In this document: piece by piece, positions 1-8,670 of the stretch
Layout: every line of letters begins with the position of its first letter
How positions within the stretch are numbered: position 1 is the first letter of the stretch
Source of the DNA: JAKFDK01 sp036676195
GTDB taxonomy: Bacteria > Bacillota > Sulfobacillia > Symbiobacteriales > ZC4RG38
Direction of reading: 5' to 3'
Assembly (NCBI GenBank): GCA_036676195.1
Contig: JAKFDK010000010.1
Location: 62,001 to 126,000, forward strand
DNA: 64,000 nt
Position numbers and translations under genes: made by a program
Notes under the pieces: model-generated
What the model was told of the DNA's origin: nothing
Seen by the model: the letters and a program-made list of their open reading frames with translations, nothing else
The model's database searches: none

Positions 1-12
1 TCGGACTGGAAA

Positions 13-44
13 GCCGTCGGGGAGCGCTGCTCCGGCGGTTTTTT
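13..44 (+). terminator. Rho-independent terminator of an upstream gene outside the window
   Basis: A GC-rich hairpin with inner arms GGAGC and GCTCC, a GCT loop and outer CCG/CGG pairs runs straight into six Ts. It most likely ends transcription of a plus-strand gene whose coding part lies left of the window. Confidence 0.5.
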
Positions 45-153
45 CTTTCCGCACAGGAGGTTTTTTGCCGAAAAGCGAACGCTTCAGGAACCTGACGCAC
101 TCTAATAAACCGGAATGCTTCGGTACGGAGCGCTCCAAGGAGGGAACCGTACC

Positions 154-666
154 ATGTTGCAGGGCACATCAGCCGAGGACCAGTTTTTTGACCTGCTCCG
201 CCCGGAACAGGGAAAACTCTACCGCACAGCCTGGGCCATTCTCGGCAATGAGGCAGATGCCAGGGATGCCTTACAGGAAGCGGTTATCCGGGCGTACCGG
301 GCATTTGCACAACTCAAAGGCGGCGCCATCGCCTTCCCAGCCTGGATGCGGCGCATTGTGGTGAACCAGTGTACCCAGATTTTACGCAAGCGCAGCCGGG
401 TGATTCCGGTGGAACGGCCGGAGGAGCTCATGCCCGAAGCTGCCGGCGGCATTTCCGATCAGAGCGATGTCTGGGATGTGGTCAGAGGTTTACCGGAGCA
501 CTACCGGGCGGTGGTGGTGCTGCGTTTTCTGAACGACATGCAACTGGACGACATCGCAGCTGCCCTGAATATTCCGGTGGGCACGGTGAAGTCCAGATTG
601 CACACGGCGTTGAAGCAACTACGGGCCACGCTGGCGGAAACAGGGGAAAGGAGGGGGGCGTTGTGA
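154..666 (+). CDS. ECF-type RNA polymerase sigma factor
   Basis: This 170-residue protein is a small sigma-70-family factor that would direct RNA polymerase to a limited set of stress or envelope promoters. Region 2 lies at about residues 15-85 and region 4 at about 105-160, with a helix-turn-helix around IPVGTVKSRLH. The start is the ATG behind AAGGAGGG at 137-144; an ATG 39 bases upstream in the same frame has no such site. Its stop overlaps the start of the next gene as TGATG, so the two are translationally coupled. That next gene encodes a membrane protein with a zinc-finger anti-sigma motif, the usual partner. The regulon is unknown; the secreted protease downstream is only a positional candidate. 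Confidence 0.88.
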   Translation: MLQGTSAEDQFFDLLRPEQGKLYRTAWAILGNEADARDALQEAVIRAYRAFAQLKGGAIAFPAWMRRIVVNQCTQILRKRSRVIPVERPEELMPEAAGGISDQSDVWDVVRGLPEHYRAVVVLRFLNDMQLDDIAAALNIPVGTVKSRLHTALKQLRATLAETGERRGAL

Positions 667-1475
667 TGAATTGCGACCGGGTACGGGAACAGGTCCAGGC
701 GCAGCTCTGGGGAGACGGGGAGTTCTCTGCACGCGAGGAGCTGAACGCACACCTCGCCCAGTGTTCCGCCTGCGCCAGGGAGGCCGAGACGATGGCCGGG
801 CTGACGTACCGATTGCAATCCGGGTTACGCAACTGGGTGGATGAAGGCATGGCGCCGCCGGACCTGGAACAGCAACTGCGGCTGGCCGTCCGCAGCGCGG
901 TGGCCGTAGACGTGGAAGAGGTCCTGCGGGAGGCGGAGGAACTCCCTTCGGAACGCGAAACCCGCAAACAAATCAGGCAGCGTGAAGTGCGTCGTACCTT
1001 TTGGACGGTGGCTGCCGCTGCTGCCGTAGCCGCACTGCTATTTGTAAGCCTGCCCACCGGCCATGAAATGGCCAGCCGCTTACCCCTTGTGGGCGCATTA
1101 ATCCAGTTTGGCCGCGGTGCGAAAACCCTGCCCGGGGAGACACCGGTGAATCTGACTGTTACTTCCGGAGACGTGACCCTGCGGTTAACGCAGGTTCTGC
1201 CAGAGCCGGAAGCGACCCGAGTGATTTACACCCTGGAAGGCATTCCTGGTGGGCTGGCGGGTCGTGACGCCCGGGACCTGGCCGGGGAATTGCTGGCCGG
1301 CGGAAAGCGATTGCAACTGGTTTCGCTGGCGATCGTCCGGGATGCCAACGGGATTCCGAGCACAGTGGAAGCCACCTATGGCCCTACCCCGGCCGGTCAG
1401 CCCATTACGTTCCGCATTGACCGGTTACCCGGAGTGAACGGGGGTCCGTGGGAAGTCGGACTGCCAGTAAAGTAA
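666..1475 (+). CDS. Zinc-finger anti-sigma factor, single-pass membrane protein
   Basis: A 269-residue partner of the upstream ECF sigma factor. The N-terminal cytoplasmic part carries the H29-x3-C33-x2-C36 signature of zinc-binding anti-sigma domains, with Cys3 as a possible fourth ligand. One membrane helix follows at about residues 111-128, then an extracytoplasmic domain of roughly 140 residues that I do not recognise beyond a general likeness to DUF4179-type sensor regions. It should hold the sigma factor inactive at the membrane and release it on an outside signal. The ATG sits inside the stop of the sigma gene, so expression is coupled. A strong terminator follows, making this a two-gene unit. 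Confidence 0.82.
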   Translation: MNCDRVREQVQAQLWGDGEFSAREELNAHLAQCSACAREAETMAGLTYRLQSGLRNWVDEGMAPPDLEQQLRLAVRSAVAVDVEEVLREAEELPSERETRKQIRQREVRRTFWTVAAAAAVAALLFVSLPTGHEMASRLPLVGALIQFGRGAKTLPGETPVNLTVTSGDVTLRLTQVLPEPEATRVIYTLEGIPGGLAGRDARDLAGELLAGGKRLQLVSLAIVRDANGIPSTVEATYGPTPAGQPITFRIDRLPGVNGGPWEVGLPVK

Positions 1476-1494
1476 AGGGTTCCATATGACACCA

Positions 1495-1521
1495 GACCAG
1501 GGTCCCTCCCCTGGTCTTTTT
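1495..1521 (+). terminator. Terminator of the sigma/anti-sigma operon
   Basis: Arms GACCAG and CTGGTC with additional GG/CC pairing around a short loop are followed by five Ts, 20 bases after the anti-sigma stop. Confidence 0.8.
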
Positions 1522-1634
1522 GCGTTTCGGGCGAACTACCAACTGGGATTTTACGGAAAACTAACCTGACAGAGGAAAACGAGGTCAATCGACCGAAAAG
1601 AGGGTGGAACCACAGTTTTTAGGAGGTAGGCAAT

Positions 1635-3326
1635 TTGGCACTGAAGCGTAACCTGGCTGTCATGCTGGTGACTGCCCTGCTGGGCGGGGCGACTGTGGCC
1701 CCGGCGGCCGCGCAGCCGGCAGCGCCCACCGGAATCTTGCTGAACGCAGACCTGCAGCCTTACCTGGTGGACCGAAACGCCAACAAGCTGTTTGACAATC
1801 TGGAGGTACGTCTGGCCACCACACCGTCGCATGCAGACGAAAAGTTCGACGTGGTTGTGCGCCTGCAGGGGGACGCTCAGGCTGCGGCCGTTTCAGGGGC
1901 GCTGGGGGTAAAGCCCCGGACTGTGTGGAGCCGGACTATCCGGGGTTTCTCGGCAGAGGTCACCAGGGAAGAGCTGCTCCGCCTGCTGGAGGACCCGGCG
2001 GTACGCAGCGTGGAGGAAAACATCCGGATTACCCGGCAAATGGATACAGCCTCCCTCTGGACCGGGGTACAGGCAGCCCGCCGGGCCTTCGGGGTGGACG
2101 GCAGAGCCGGGAGCGACCCCCGCAACTACAGCCGGGACGATGTGGTGGTGGCGGTGATTGATACCGGCCTGGATGCCCGCCACCAGGACCTGGCCGGGGG
2201 GAAGGTGATTGGCTGGCATGACGCGGTTTATGGCATTCCCATGCCGTACGATGACCAGGGACACGGTACGCACGTAGCCAGCATTATCGCCGGCGCCGGT
2301 GCCGCCAGCGGTGGTAAATATACCGGGGTAGCGCCCGGTGCGGCCCTGGTAGGTGTGAAAGTAATGGACGTAACCGGGGGTGGCACCCTGGAAAGCGTCA
2401 TCAGCGGTGTCGAATGGGTTGTGGCCAACCGGGAACGTTTCAATATCCGCATTGCCAATATGAGCCTGGGCGGAGGGGCGTGCGCCGACGGTACCGATGC
2501 CCTGTCGGCAGCGACGGTGGCAGGGGTACAGGCCGGCATTGCCTTTGTTGTGGCGGCGGGCAACTCCGGACCGGGTCCATGTACCATCGGCACCCCGGCG
2601 GCGGCCGAAGAGGTCATCACGGTGGGGGCTGCCTATGATCCCGGCGAGAACGGCTGGTCCATCGCCGAGTTTTCTTCCCGGGGTCCGACGGGCGATGGCC
2701 GCATCAAGCCGGATCTCATCACCCCGGGGCGCAATATCACCGCCGCCAAGGCAAACAGCAAGGATCAGTACATCACCCACAGCGGTACCAGCATGGCCAC
2801 ACCGTTTATGGCCGGTATTCTGGCCCTGATGCTGGATGCCAACCCGAGCCTGTCGGTGGACGGTCTCAAGGATATCGTCTATGATCCGGCCAACCTACGG
2901 GACTACGGTTTGCCGGGTAAGGATCCGGAGTACGGATATGGGCTTGCCTTGGCATACTATGATGTAATGGCTGCCGGCGAGTTCCGCGGCCGTGACTGGT
3001 CAGATCAGATCAGGCACGAGTTCCGGACCGGCGACCTGGGTTACGATGGAGCCAAACAGACGTTTACGTATCGGGTCACCGATCCTTCCCGGCCCCTGGC
3101 ACTGAGTATGGTGATTCCCGGCTGGGAACAGGTGAAATTTGGCCTGGGCCTGCCGGCGTACCGGATGGAGCTGTTTGACCCCAGGGGCAAGTCGGTGGCG
3201 GTGAGCAAGGGTGCCAGCCGCCAGGAACTGGTTCTGTATAAGCCGGTCCGCCGCGGCACATATACCCTGCAGATTCGGTCTCTGATGGGCAATGGGCCCT
3301 TTCAACTGGACGCTTCGTACCGGTAA
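1635..3326 (+). CDS. Secreted S8-family serine protease (subtilisin-like)
   Basis: A 563-residue exported endopeptidase. A signal peptide covers about residues 1-26. An inhibitor-I9-like propeptide lies around residues 50-135, and the catalytic domain follows. The catalytic triad is visible as Asp176 (VIDTG), His210 (HGTHVAS) and Ser386 (SGTSMATP), with the oxyanion-hole Asn in AAGNSG. About 120 C-terminal residues after the catalytic core look like a pre-peptidase C-terminal or P-type beta domain. The start is TTG at an ideal distance from AGGAGG (1621-1626); no ATG gives a full signal peptide. It is a single gene, probably for extracellular peptide scavenging, which would suit the amino acid catabolism elsewhere in the window. 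Confidence 0.93.
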   Translation: MALKRNLAVMLVTALLGGATVAPAAAQPAAPTGILLNADLQPYLVDRNANKLFDNLEVRLATTPSHADEKFDVVVRLQGDAQAAAVSGALGVKPRTVWSRTIRGFSAEVTREELLRLLEDPAVRSVEENIRITRQMDTASLWTGVQAARRAFGVDGRAGSDPRNYSRDDVVVAVIDTGLDARHQDLAGGKVIGWHDAVYGIPMPYDDQGHGTHVASIIAGAGAASGGKYTGVAPGAALVGVKVMDVTGGGTLESVISGVEWVVANRERFNIRIANMSLGGGACADGTDALSAATVAGVQAGIAFVVAAGNSGPGPCTIGTPAAAEEVITVGAAYDPGENGWSIAEFSSRGPTGDGRIKPDLITPGRNITAAKANSKDQYITHSGTSMATPFMAGILALMLDANPSLSVDGLKDIVYDPANLRDYGLPGKDPEYGYGLALAYYDVMAAGEFRGRDWSDQIRHEFRTGDLGYDGAKQTFTYRVTDPSRPLALSMVIPGWEQVKFGLGLPAYRMELFDPRGKSVAVSKGASRQELVLYKPVRRGTYTLQIRSLMGNGPFQLDASYR

Positions 3327-3340
3327 GGAGCGACTGCATA

Positions 3341-3357
3341 GGGGCCGCAAGGGCCCC
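3341..3357 (+). terminator. Possible weak terminator after the protease
   Basis: A six-base-pair hairpin GGGGCC/GGCCCC with a short loop sits 14 bases after the protease stop. No clear T-tract follows, so this is tentative. Confidence 0.3.
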
Positions 3358-3447
3358 GTACATATGGAATGGTGACACTGGTCAGTCAAGGGGGTTACGT
3401 GTTAAAATTTAGTCAAATATTCCACACCTAACCAGGAGGTGAAGCCG

Positions 3448-4314
3448 GTGGTCCGTGTCGGTCTTGCCCTGGGCGGTGGAGTGGCTCGGGGGATTGCCCA
3501 CATTGGTGTGCTGCAGGCGCTGGCTGAGCATAGCCTGCCGGTTCATCTGGTTGCCGGCACATCGGCTGGAAGTCTGGTTGGAGCCATGTACGCAGCCGGG
3601 TTGGACCCGTTTCTGATGGAACGGGCAGCGGCGCGGCTCAACTGGCGGGGCCTGGTGCGGTTGAAACTGCGCCGGGACGGCCTGTTGGACGCCGCAGGGT
3701 TGGAACGCTTTTTGGCGGGGCATGTCGGCGACCTGGAGTTTTCTGATCTGAAGCTGCCGTTCACGGCCGTCGCCTGTGACCTGATCACCGGCGAGGAGGT
3801 TCTGATGCAAACCGGGCGCGTGGCCATTGCCGTACGCGCCAGTTCCGCTTTCCCCGGTATTTTTTTGCCCGTGCGCCTGGGTGATCGCATCCTGGTCGAC
3901 GGGGGCATCGTCAATAACGTGCCCAGTTCCGTGTGCCGCCGGATGGGGGCGGATTACGTCATTGCAGTCGATTTGAACAAGACCCGCGCCCAGGCCCGGC
4001 CGCCGCGCAACCTGTTGCATATCATGCTGAACAGCCTGGCCATTGTGCAAAAGCCGCAGATTGACCGGTGTCTGGCCGGGGCCGACGTAGCCGTTCGGCC
4101 AGACTTGAATGACTTCAGCCCACTGGAACTGGAACGGGTGCGGGAAATGGTCCAGGCGGGCCGTCGGGCAGCCCTGCAACTGGTGGACAAAATTAAGGCC
4201 GACCTCGCGGCATTGCAGGCGGGGAAACCCCCGCACCCCTACGAATTGCAGATCAATACTGTCACTGAGCCCGCGCTGGAATGCTATCCCGCTTGCAGCC
4301 CACTGGAGGAGTAA
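3448..4314 (+). CDS. Patatin-like phospholipase family protein
   Basis: A 288-residue cytoplasmic serine hydrolase of the patatin/RssA group, expected to act on acyl esters of lipids or lysophospholipids. The glycine-rich oxyanion motif GGGVARG is at residues 9-15, the nucleophile Ser39 lies in GTSAGS, and the dyad aspartate is Asp151 in VDGG. I chose the GTG at 3448, seven bases behind AGGAGGT, over an in-frame GTG at 3439 that overlaps the ribosome binding site. The C-terminal 60 residues include a helical stretch, and the end is rich in Pro and Cys. It lies 24 bases upstream of the sigma-54 activator on the same strand and may share its transcript. The substrate cannot be inferred. Confidence 0.88.
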   Translation: MVRVGLALGGGVARGIAHIGVLQALAEHSLPVHLVAGTSAGSLVGAMYAAGLDPFLMERAAARLNWRGLVRLKLRRDGLLDAAGLERFLAGHVGDLEFSDLKLPFTAVACDLITGEEVLMQTGRVAIAVRASSAFPGIFLPVRLGDRILVDGGIVNNVPSSVCRRMGADYVIAVDLNKTRAQARPPRNLLHIMLNSLAIVQKPQIDRCLAGADVAVRPDLNDFSPLELERVREMVQAGRRAALQLVDKIKADLAALQAGKPPHPYELQINTVTEPALECYPACSPLEE

Positions 4315-4338
4315 GGTCCGTTAGCAGGGGGTGACATC

Positions 4339-5808
4339 GTGATTTCGGGTGAGCCGCTCCTGCGTGCTATCCTGGCAGCTATCGATGAAGGGATTCATGT
4401 CGTAAACATGGCAGGTGTAACGGTATTTTACAACCAGGCAGCCAGCCGCAACGACGGGCTTTACCCGGAAGAGGTCAGCGGCCGTCATCTGCTGGAGGTA
4501 TTTCCTTCGCTCACTACCGAGACCAGTACCCTGCTGAAGGTCTTGCACACCGGACAACCGATTCTGAACCAGCAGCAGACCTTTGCCAACTACAAGGGGC
4601 GGCGGGTTACGACGATTAACTCCACTTACCCCATCGTGGTGAACGGCGAATTGGCCGGAGCGCTGGAAGTGAGCAAGGATGTGACCCGAGTACAGGAATT
4701 GGCCGAACGGGTCCTTGACCTGCAGGCTGTTTTGCTACAGAAACGACCACACCCGGGCGCCCTTGGACAGGCCCGGTACACCCTTGCCGATCTGCTCGGG
4801 CAGGAGCCGCGCTTTCGCTATGTAGTGGAGCAGGCCAGCCGGGCCGCACGCGGAGATGCGCCCGTGCTGGTGACTGGAGAGACCGGTACCGGCAAGGAAT
4901 TGCTGGTCCATGCCATCCATCGCGAGAGCCCGAGGGCGGCCGGGCCGCTCATTGCCCAGAACTGTGCGGCCCTGCCGGAAGGGCTGCTGGAAGGAATCCT
5001 GTTTGGTACAGCCAAGGGCAGCTTTACCGGGGCTGAAGACCGGCCGGGTCTGTTTGAACTGGCCGACGGCGGTACGCTTTTTCTGGACGAACTCAACTCC
5101 TTACCCCTTGGACTGCAGGTCAAACTGCTACGTGTCCTGCAGGATGGACGGGTGCGCCGGTTAGGCGAGGCCAGGGAGCGTGCGGTGAACGTCCGCATCA
5201 TGGCCGCCTGCAACGAAGACCCCCTGCGGGCTGTTGAAGAAGGACGGCTGCGCCGTGATCTCTTTTACCGAATCAACGTCGTTTGCCTGGAACTGCCGCC
5301 GCTACGGGACCGCCGTACCGACATCCCGTTATTGTGCCGGCACTTTTTGAACAAGCATCGGGAGCGGCTGGGCTCTCCGGCGCAGGGACTGGCCCCAGCA
5401 GTGGCAGAGTTCTTTGCCCAGCACTCCTGGCCGGGCAACGTGAGGGAACTGGAACATGCCGTAGAAGGGGCCCTGGCCCTGGCCCGGGGAACAGAGATTA
5501 CCATGGAGGACCTGCCGCCCTCCCTCCTGCGCGGGGGTGGACGGACTGCTCCGCCGGCGGTGGTCGCTTCGCAAATCGGCGACGCCTCCGTAGCCGGAAC
5601 TGCGACCGAGCGGGCCAGGGCGCTGACGCTGGGTGAGGGACTGCGGCACGGCCTGAGCATGGCCGAGCGCGCCGCAATTTTGCAGGCCCTGGAGCAGTGC
5701 GACTGGAAAGTGGCCCGGGCGGCCCGTGTCCTGGGTCTGCCCCGGCAGACCCTGCAGTATCGACTCAGGATCCTGGGGCTGACGCGCCCTGGTCAGGGCG
5801 CCGTGTAG
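4339..5808 (+). CDS. Sigma-54-dependent transcriptional activator with PAS sensor (RocR-like layout)
   Basis: A 489-residue enhancer-binding protein that would use ATP hydrolysis to open sigma-54 promoters. A PAS domain occupies about residues 5-115. The AAA+ core runs from about 145 to 380, with Walker A GETGTGKE from residue 180, the sigma-54 contact loop GSFTGA at 227-232 and Walker B Asp250-Glu251. A Fis-type helix-turn-helix is at about 445-485. The loop has Ser where most family members have Ala (GAFTGA). It has no neighbouring sigma-54 promoter. The one clear site in this window precedes kdd at 45.5 kb, so control of lysine fermentation is a plausible inference. Its last 44 bases overlap the convergent PaaX gene. 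Confidence 0.93.
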   Translation: MISGEPLLRAILAAIDEGIHVVNMAGVTVFYNQAASRNDGLYPEEVSGRHLLEVFPSLTTETSTLLKVLHTGQPILNQQQTFANYKGRRVTTINSTYPIVVNGELAGALEVSKDVTRVQELAERVLDLQAVLLQKRPHPGALGQARYTLADLLGQEPRFRYVVEQASRAARGDAPVLVTGETGTGKELLVHAIHRESPRAAGPLIAQNCAALPEGLLEGILFGTAKGSFTGAEDRPGLFELADGGTLFLDELNSLPLGLQVKLLRVLQDGRVRRLGEARERAVNVRIMAACNEDPLRAVEEGRLRRDLFYRINVVCLELPPLRDRRTDIPLLCRHFLNKHRERLGSPAQGLAPAVAEFFAQHSWPGNVRELEHAVEGALALARGTEITMEDLPPSLLRGGGRTAPPAVVASQIGDASVAGTATERARALTLGEGLRHGLSMAERAAILQALEQCDWKVARAARVLGLPRQTLQYRLRILGLTRPGQGAV

Positions 5809-6655
5809 GGCCGGTCTTGGCTGCTCTGGTCTTGGCAATGGTCGGGTCCTCGAAACAGGCGTGAAAAAAGGCCTCGGTACCGGGGGTCAGCAGTTTGTAG
5901 TACTCCCGGAAAGCCAGTTGTGCAAGGCTGCCGGCCCAGTCGGACTGGAGCAGTTCCTGCGGCAAACCGGGGTCGACATGCAGGAACTTACGGAACTCAT
6001 GGACCAGGAGCGTCCGCTCGACAAAGCAAACGCTATCCTGCACAGGAACGCCGTGCCGGAGCTGCTGGCGAACCAGTTCAAGCTTGGGCTGGTACATGAC
6101 CAGAAATTCGTTGTAGCGGCGGCTGATGTCTTCCAGATTCCAACAGCGCCTGACCAGCGCACCGTCATCCCGGGGACCGCTGTACCGGGCTGTGAATAAC
6201 TCCACAAAGTCGTCCAACTGGGCGCCCTCGATCATGTCCAGGGCCTGGCGGTCCACGGGCTGGGGCGTGATCCAGGTGCCCGTACTCAAGGGAGCGAAGC
6301 CTAACCAGGCCAGTTCCCGGCGTAGCTGGTCACGCAGGGGGCGGTTTTCCTCCGGGATGGTATAGGCAAGGATACGCCACTGACTATCCCAGGGTTGTTG
6401 TTCGGTATACACACGGCGGGCACCTGATTCGATGCGGCGGATTCCCTTGGCGGTGAGGGCATAGTAGCTGCGTTGGCCAACGCGCCGGGTAGAAAGCCAG
6501 CCTTGCTGAGCCATGCGCGAGACCGCCACTCGGGTGGCCTCCGGGGTAACACCGAATTCCTGCATGAGTCGGATCAGAGAACCGATCCAGACTTCACGCC
6601 CCCGGGGCACCACCATGTCACCGAAGATGGTAAAAAGCAAGGAGCGTCCTCGCAT
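5765..6655 (-). CDS. PaaX-family transcriptional repressor (copy 1)
   Basis: A 296-residue regulator of the PaaX family, which in enterobacteria represses phenylacetate genes and is released by phenylacetyl-CoA. The N-terminal winged helix-turn-helix spans about residues 5-75, followed by the PaaX central and C-terminal domains. The ATG lies nine bases after AAGGAGG. It is divergent from nothing close by and runs tail to tail into the activator gene with a 44-base overlap. The adenine deaminase gene lies just upstream on the same strand. A related protein sits at 27119-27979, so the pair flanks the ligase, importer and acyl-CoA genes, which are the likely targets. Ligand and operator are not known for this branch. 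Confidence 0.88.
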   Translation of the reverse strand: MRGRSLLFTIFGDMVVPRGREVWIGSLIRLMQEFGVTPEATRVAVSRMAQQGWLSTRRVGQRSYYALTAKGIRRIESGARRVYTEQQPWDSQWRILAYTIPEENRPLRDQLRRELAWLGFAPLSTGTWITPQPVDRQALDMIEGAQLDDFVELFTARYSGPRDDGALVRRCWNLEDISRRYNEFLVMYQPKLELVRQQLRHGVPVQDSVCFVERTLLVHEFRKFLHVDPGLPQELLQSDWAGSLAQLAFREYYKLLTPGTEAFFHACFEDPTIAKTRAAKTGPTRRPDQGASAPGS

Positions 6656-6673
6656 CCATTGAGCCTCCTTGAT

Positions 6674-8407
6674 TTAGAAACGGGCCGGCGGCGAAAGCAC
6701 CTGGCCACTTTTTATATCGACAAGGCCCCGCGGGGTCAGCCGCAGGTCAGGGAGAAAATCTGCACACAGGAAATCCAGACTGTAGCCGGGATCGCCCAAA
6801 TGGTACTCCAGTGCCCGCAGGTGGTCAGTCCATCCGGCATATGCGGCGGCCAGCTCCGCCATGGGTCGCTCACTCATATAGCCCAGCAAGGGCAGTTCCA
6901 GCCGGAAGGCGACCTGACCGCCTCGCACCAGGGCCAGGCCGCCCTTTTGCGCTGCCACCGTGCGGGCGGCCAGGGCCATGGCGTCCGGGGACCGGCCCAG
7001 CACCAGCATGCCGCCGCCGCTGAGGGCGGTTGTGGCCAGGCCCTCCAGGTTATGCATGAGGCCGCCGACCACGCCCCGGGTGATCCAGTGATCATCTTCT
7101 CCGATGAGGGCGCAGTAGCACAGGTCTGGCCGGGTATCCAACCTCACCCGGCCGTCCACGATCGGAAGGTCCGTATCCTGCCGGCGGGTGATGGCGGTGG
7201 AGGCAAAGGCGATCACGGGGACCGGGCCTTCAGTCCAGGGAGTGGCATACAGTTGCGGGCGGTCCACCAGTTCCGGTCCGGGACCCTGCCAGGGGCCAAG
7301 TGCCGTGGTGGAGGGAATGGGTACGACCGTCCGGCCATTTTGCGCAACCAGAATTCCGCCCAGATACACCTGTTCCGGTTGAAACGAGATCAGGTCAGGC
7401 AAGACCTGAATGTCGGCAAAGCGCCCGGGGGCCAGACCGCCCAGAAATGCGTCCAGGCCCAGGTAGGTGGCGGCGTTGATGGTCGCAAGCTGAATGGCCT
7501 GCATCGGCGGCAGGCCGGCCTGGATACATAGCCGGACGCAGCTATCAATCATGCCGTGTTCCATCAGAAACGCCGGAGAACCGGCGTCCTGGGTGAGCAG
7601 CAGACGGCGGGTATCCACCCCGGATTGCACCACGGCGGCAATCAGATCGGGCAAATCGGGGCGCAGGGACTGAAAGCGCAGGGAAGTCCAGTATCCCAGC
7701 CGCAGACGGTCGAGCGCTTCCGCCCCGGTGATGGCCTCGTGGCAGCTGCTGATGCCGGCGGCGGCCAGTGCGTTAAGACGCCGATGGCTGGCACCGGCCG
7801 TATGACCATCCACACGCTTGCCCAGGGCAAGGGTCCGGCTGGTCGCCTGCAGCAGCCGGGGTTCACCGCGGGTCAGCCGCGGCCAGGACGGAATTTCGGA
7901 CAGGCCCAACACCTCGGGCCATTCCAGGGCTTCCATCACGGCCGGGCCGTACAGGTCGCTTTCTTCAGCCACTGAACAGTTGGGGCTGCTCCTGACCCAC
8001 CAGTAAAAACGGGCGGGCAGGGTCTTGCACTCGTCCACCACCCGGCGGAAGCCCGCTGCACCAAGCTTGAGCCAGAAGAGCAGGTTATCGGCGGCAAAGG
8101 TGGTGGTACCGCGGGTACTGGCATAAGCAGCCATGCTTGCGGGGCTGTATGTGACCCAGGGATGGGTATGGGGCTCAATGAAACCGGGACACAGATAGCG
8201 GTCCCGGCAATCGACTATTTGGGTCTGGGTCCCGCAGGGTGCTTCCGGACCCATGTAACAGATTCGGTCCCTAAGGATGGCCACGTTTGCCGGTGAAATC
8301 TCGCCCGAGTAGACGTTAACCAGCCGTCCCCCCTGCAATAAGAGGTCAGGGGCTACTTCGCCCTGAGCGCCTCCCACAAGGGTAGCGCGAAGCTCCCATT
8401 CTGGCAC
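6674..8407 (-). CDS. ade: Adenine deaminase
   Basis: A 577-residue amidohydrolase-superfamily enzyme that deaminates adenine to hypoxanthine in purine salvage. The metal-site motif PGFIEPHTHPW comes early, and downstream come GHTAGAS and SSCHEA, which match the Ade family. The open frame extends 38 codons further upstream, but I chose the GTG at 8407 because it follows an AGGGGGG site and gives the family's normal length of about 577. It is 18 bases upstream of the PaaX gene and probably cotranscribed with it. There is no obvious link to aromatic acid metabolism; the pairing may be accidental. Confidence 0.88.
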   Translation of the reverse strand: MPEWELRATLVGGAQGEVAPDLLLQGGRLVNVYSGEISPANVAILRDRICYMGPEAPCGTQTQIVDCRDRYLCPGFIEPHTHPWVTYSPASMAAYASTRGTTTFAADNLLFWLKLGAAGFRRVVDECKTLPARFYWWVRSSPNCSVAEESDLYGPAVMEALEWPEVLGLSEIPSWPRLTRGEPRLLQATSRTLALGKRVDGHTAGASHRRLNALAAAGISSCHEAITGAEALDRLRLGYWTSLRFQSLRPDLPDLIAAVVQSGVDTRRLLLTQDAGSPAFLMEHGMIDSCVRLCIQAGLPPMQAIQLATINAATYLGLDAFLGGLAPGRFADIQVLPDLISFQPEQVYLGGILVAQNGRTVVPIPSTTALGPWQGPGPELVDRPQLYATPWTEGPVPVIAFASTAITRRQDTDLPIVDGRVRLDTRPDLCYCALIGEDDHWITRGVVGGLMHNLEGLATTALSGGGMLVLGRSPDAMALAARTVAAQKGGLALVRGGQVAFRLELPLLGYMSERPMAELAAAYAGWTDHLRALEYHLGDPGYSLDFLCADFLPDLRLTPRGLVDIKSGQVLSPPARF

Positions 8408-8670
8408 TCGCCTAATTCCCCCCCTGAAAGTTGCAGTTAAGAAATTTTCCCTAAGAAGGAGTTTCGGGTCAGACGCTGAAATATTACACCTTAAACCGAG
8501 TCCGTGCAAAAATTGTAGCATATCCCGGCGTAACTCTCAGCATCAGACTTATCGTTATCGCGAATGTAGGAAATTAAATAAAGTGTGTCGAAAGTCACTC
8601 TTAAATTCCCTTACTTCAAATTATCATTCGACGAAACCTGCGGTGGTAAGGGTATTTGGGGGGGACCCTG
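8408..8670. promoter_or_regulatory. AT-rich divergent intergenic region with a spaced inverted repeat
   Basis: This region separates the minus-strand ade/paaX pair from the plus-strand ligase. Inside it GTCGAA (8587-8592) and TTCGAC (8627-8632) form an inverted repeat with a 34-base gap. Widely spaced half sites are known for PaaX in other bacteria, so this is a candidate operator. No convincing -35/-10 pair was found. Confidence 0.3.

Noticed and set aside
87..124. GGAACC followed by CGG, possible ECF autoregulatory promoter of the sigma factor
   Set aside because: The nearest CGG lies 18 bases after GGAACC and is not a clear CGTC-type -10; without a second copy of the motif it cannot be separated from chance.
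6473..7531. Long plus-strand frame opposite the PaaX and adenine deaminase genes
   Set aside because: It is the mirror of two well-supported genes, has no family features, and its composition is that of an antisense frame in GC-rich DNA.
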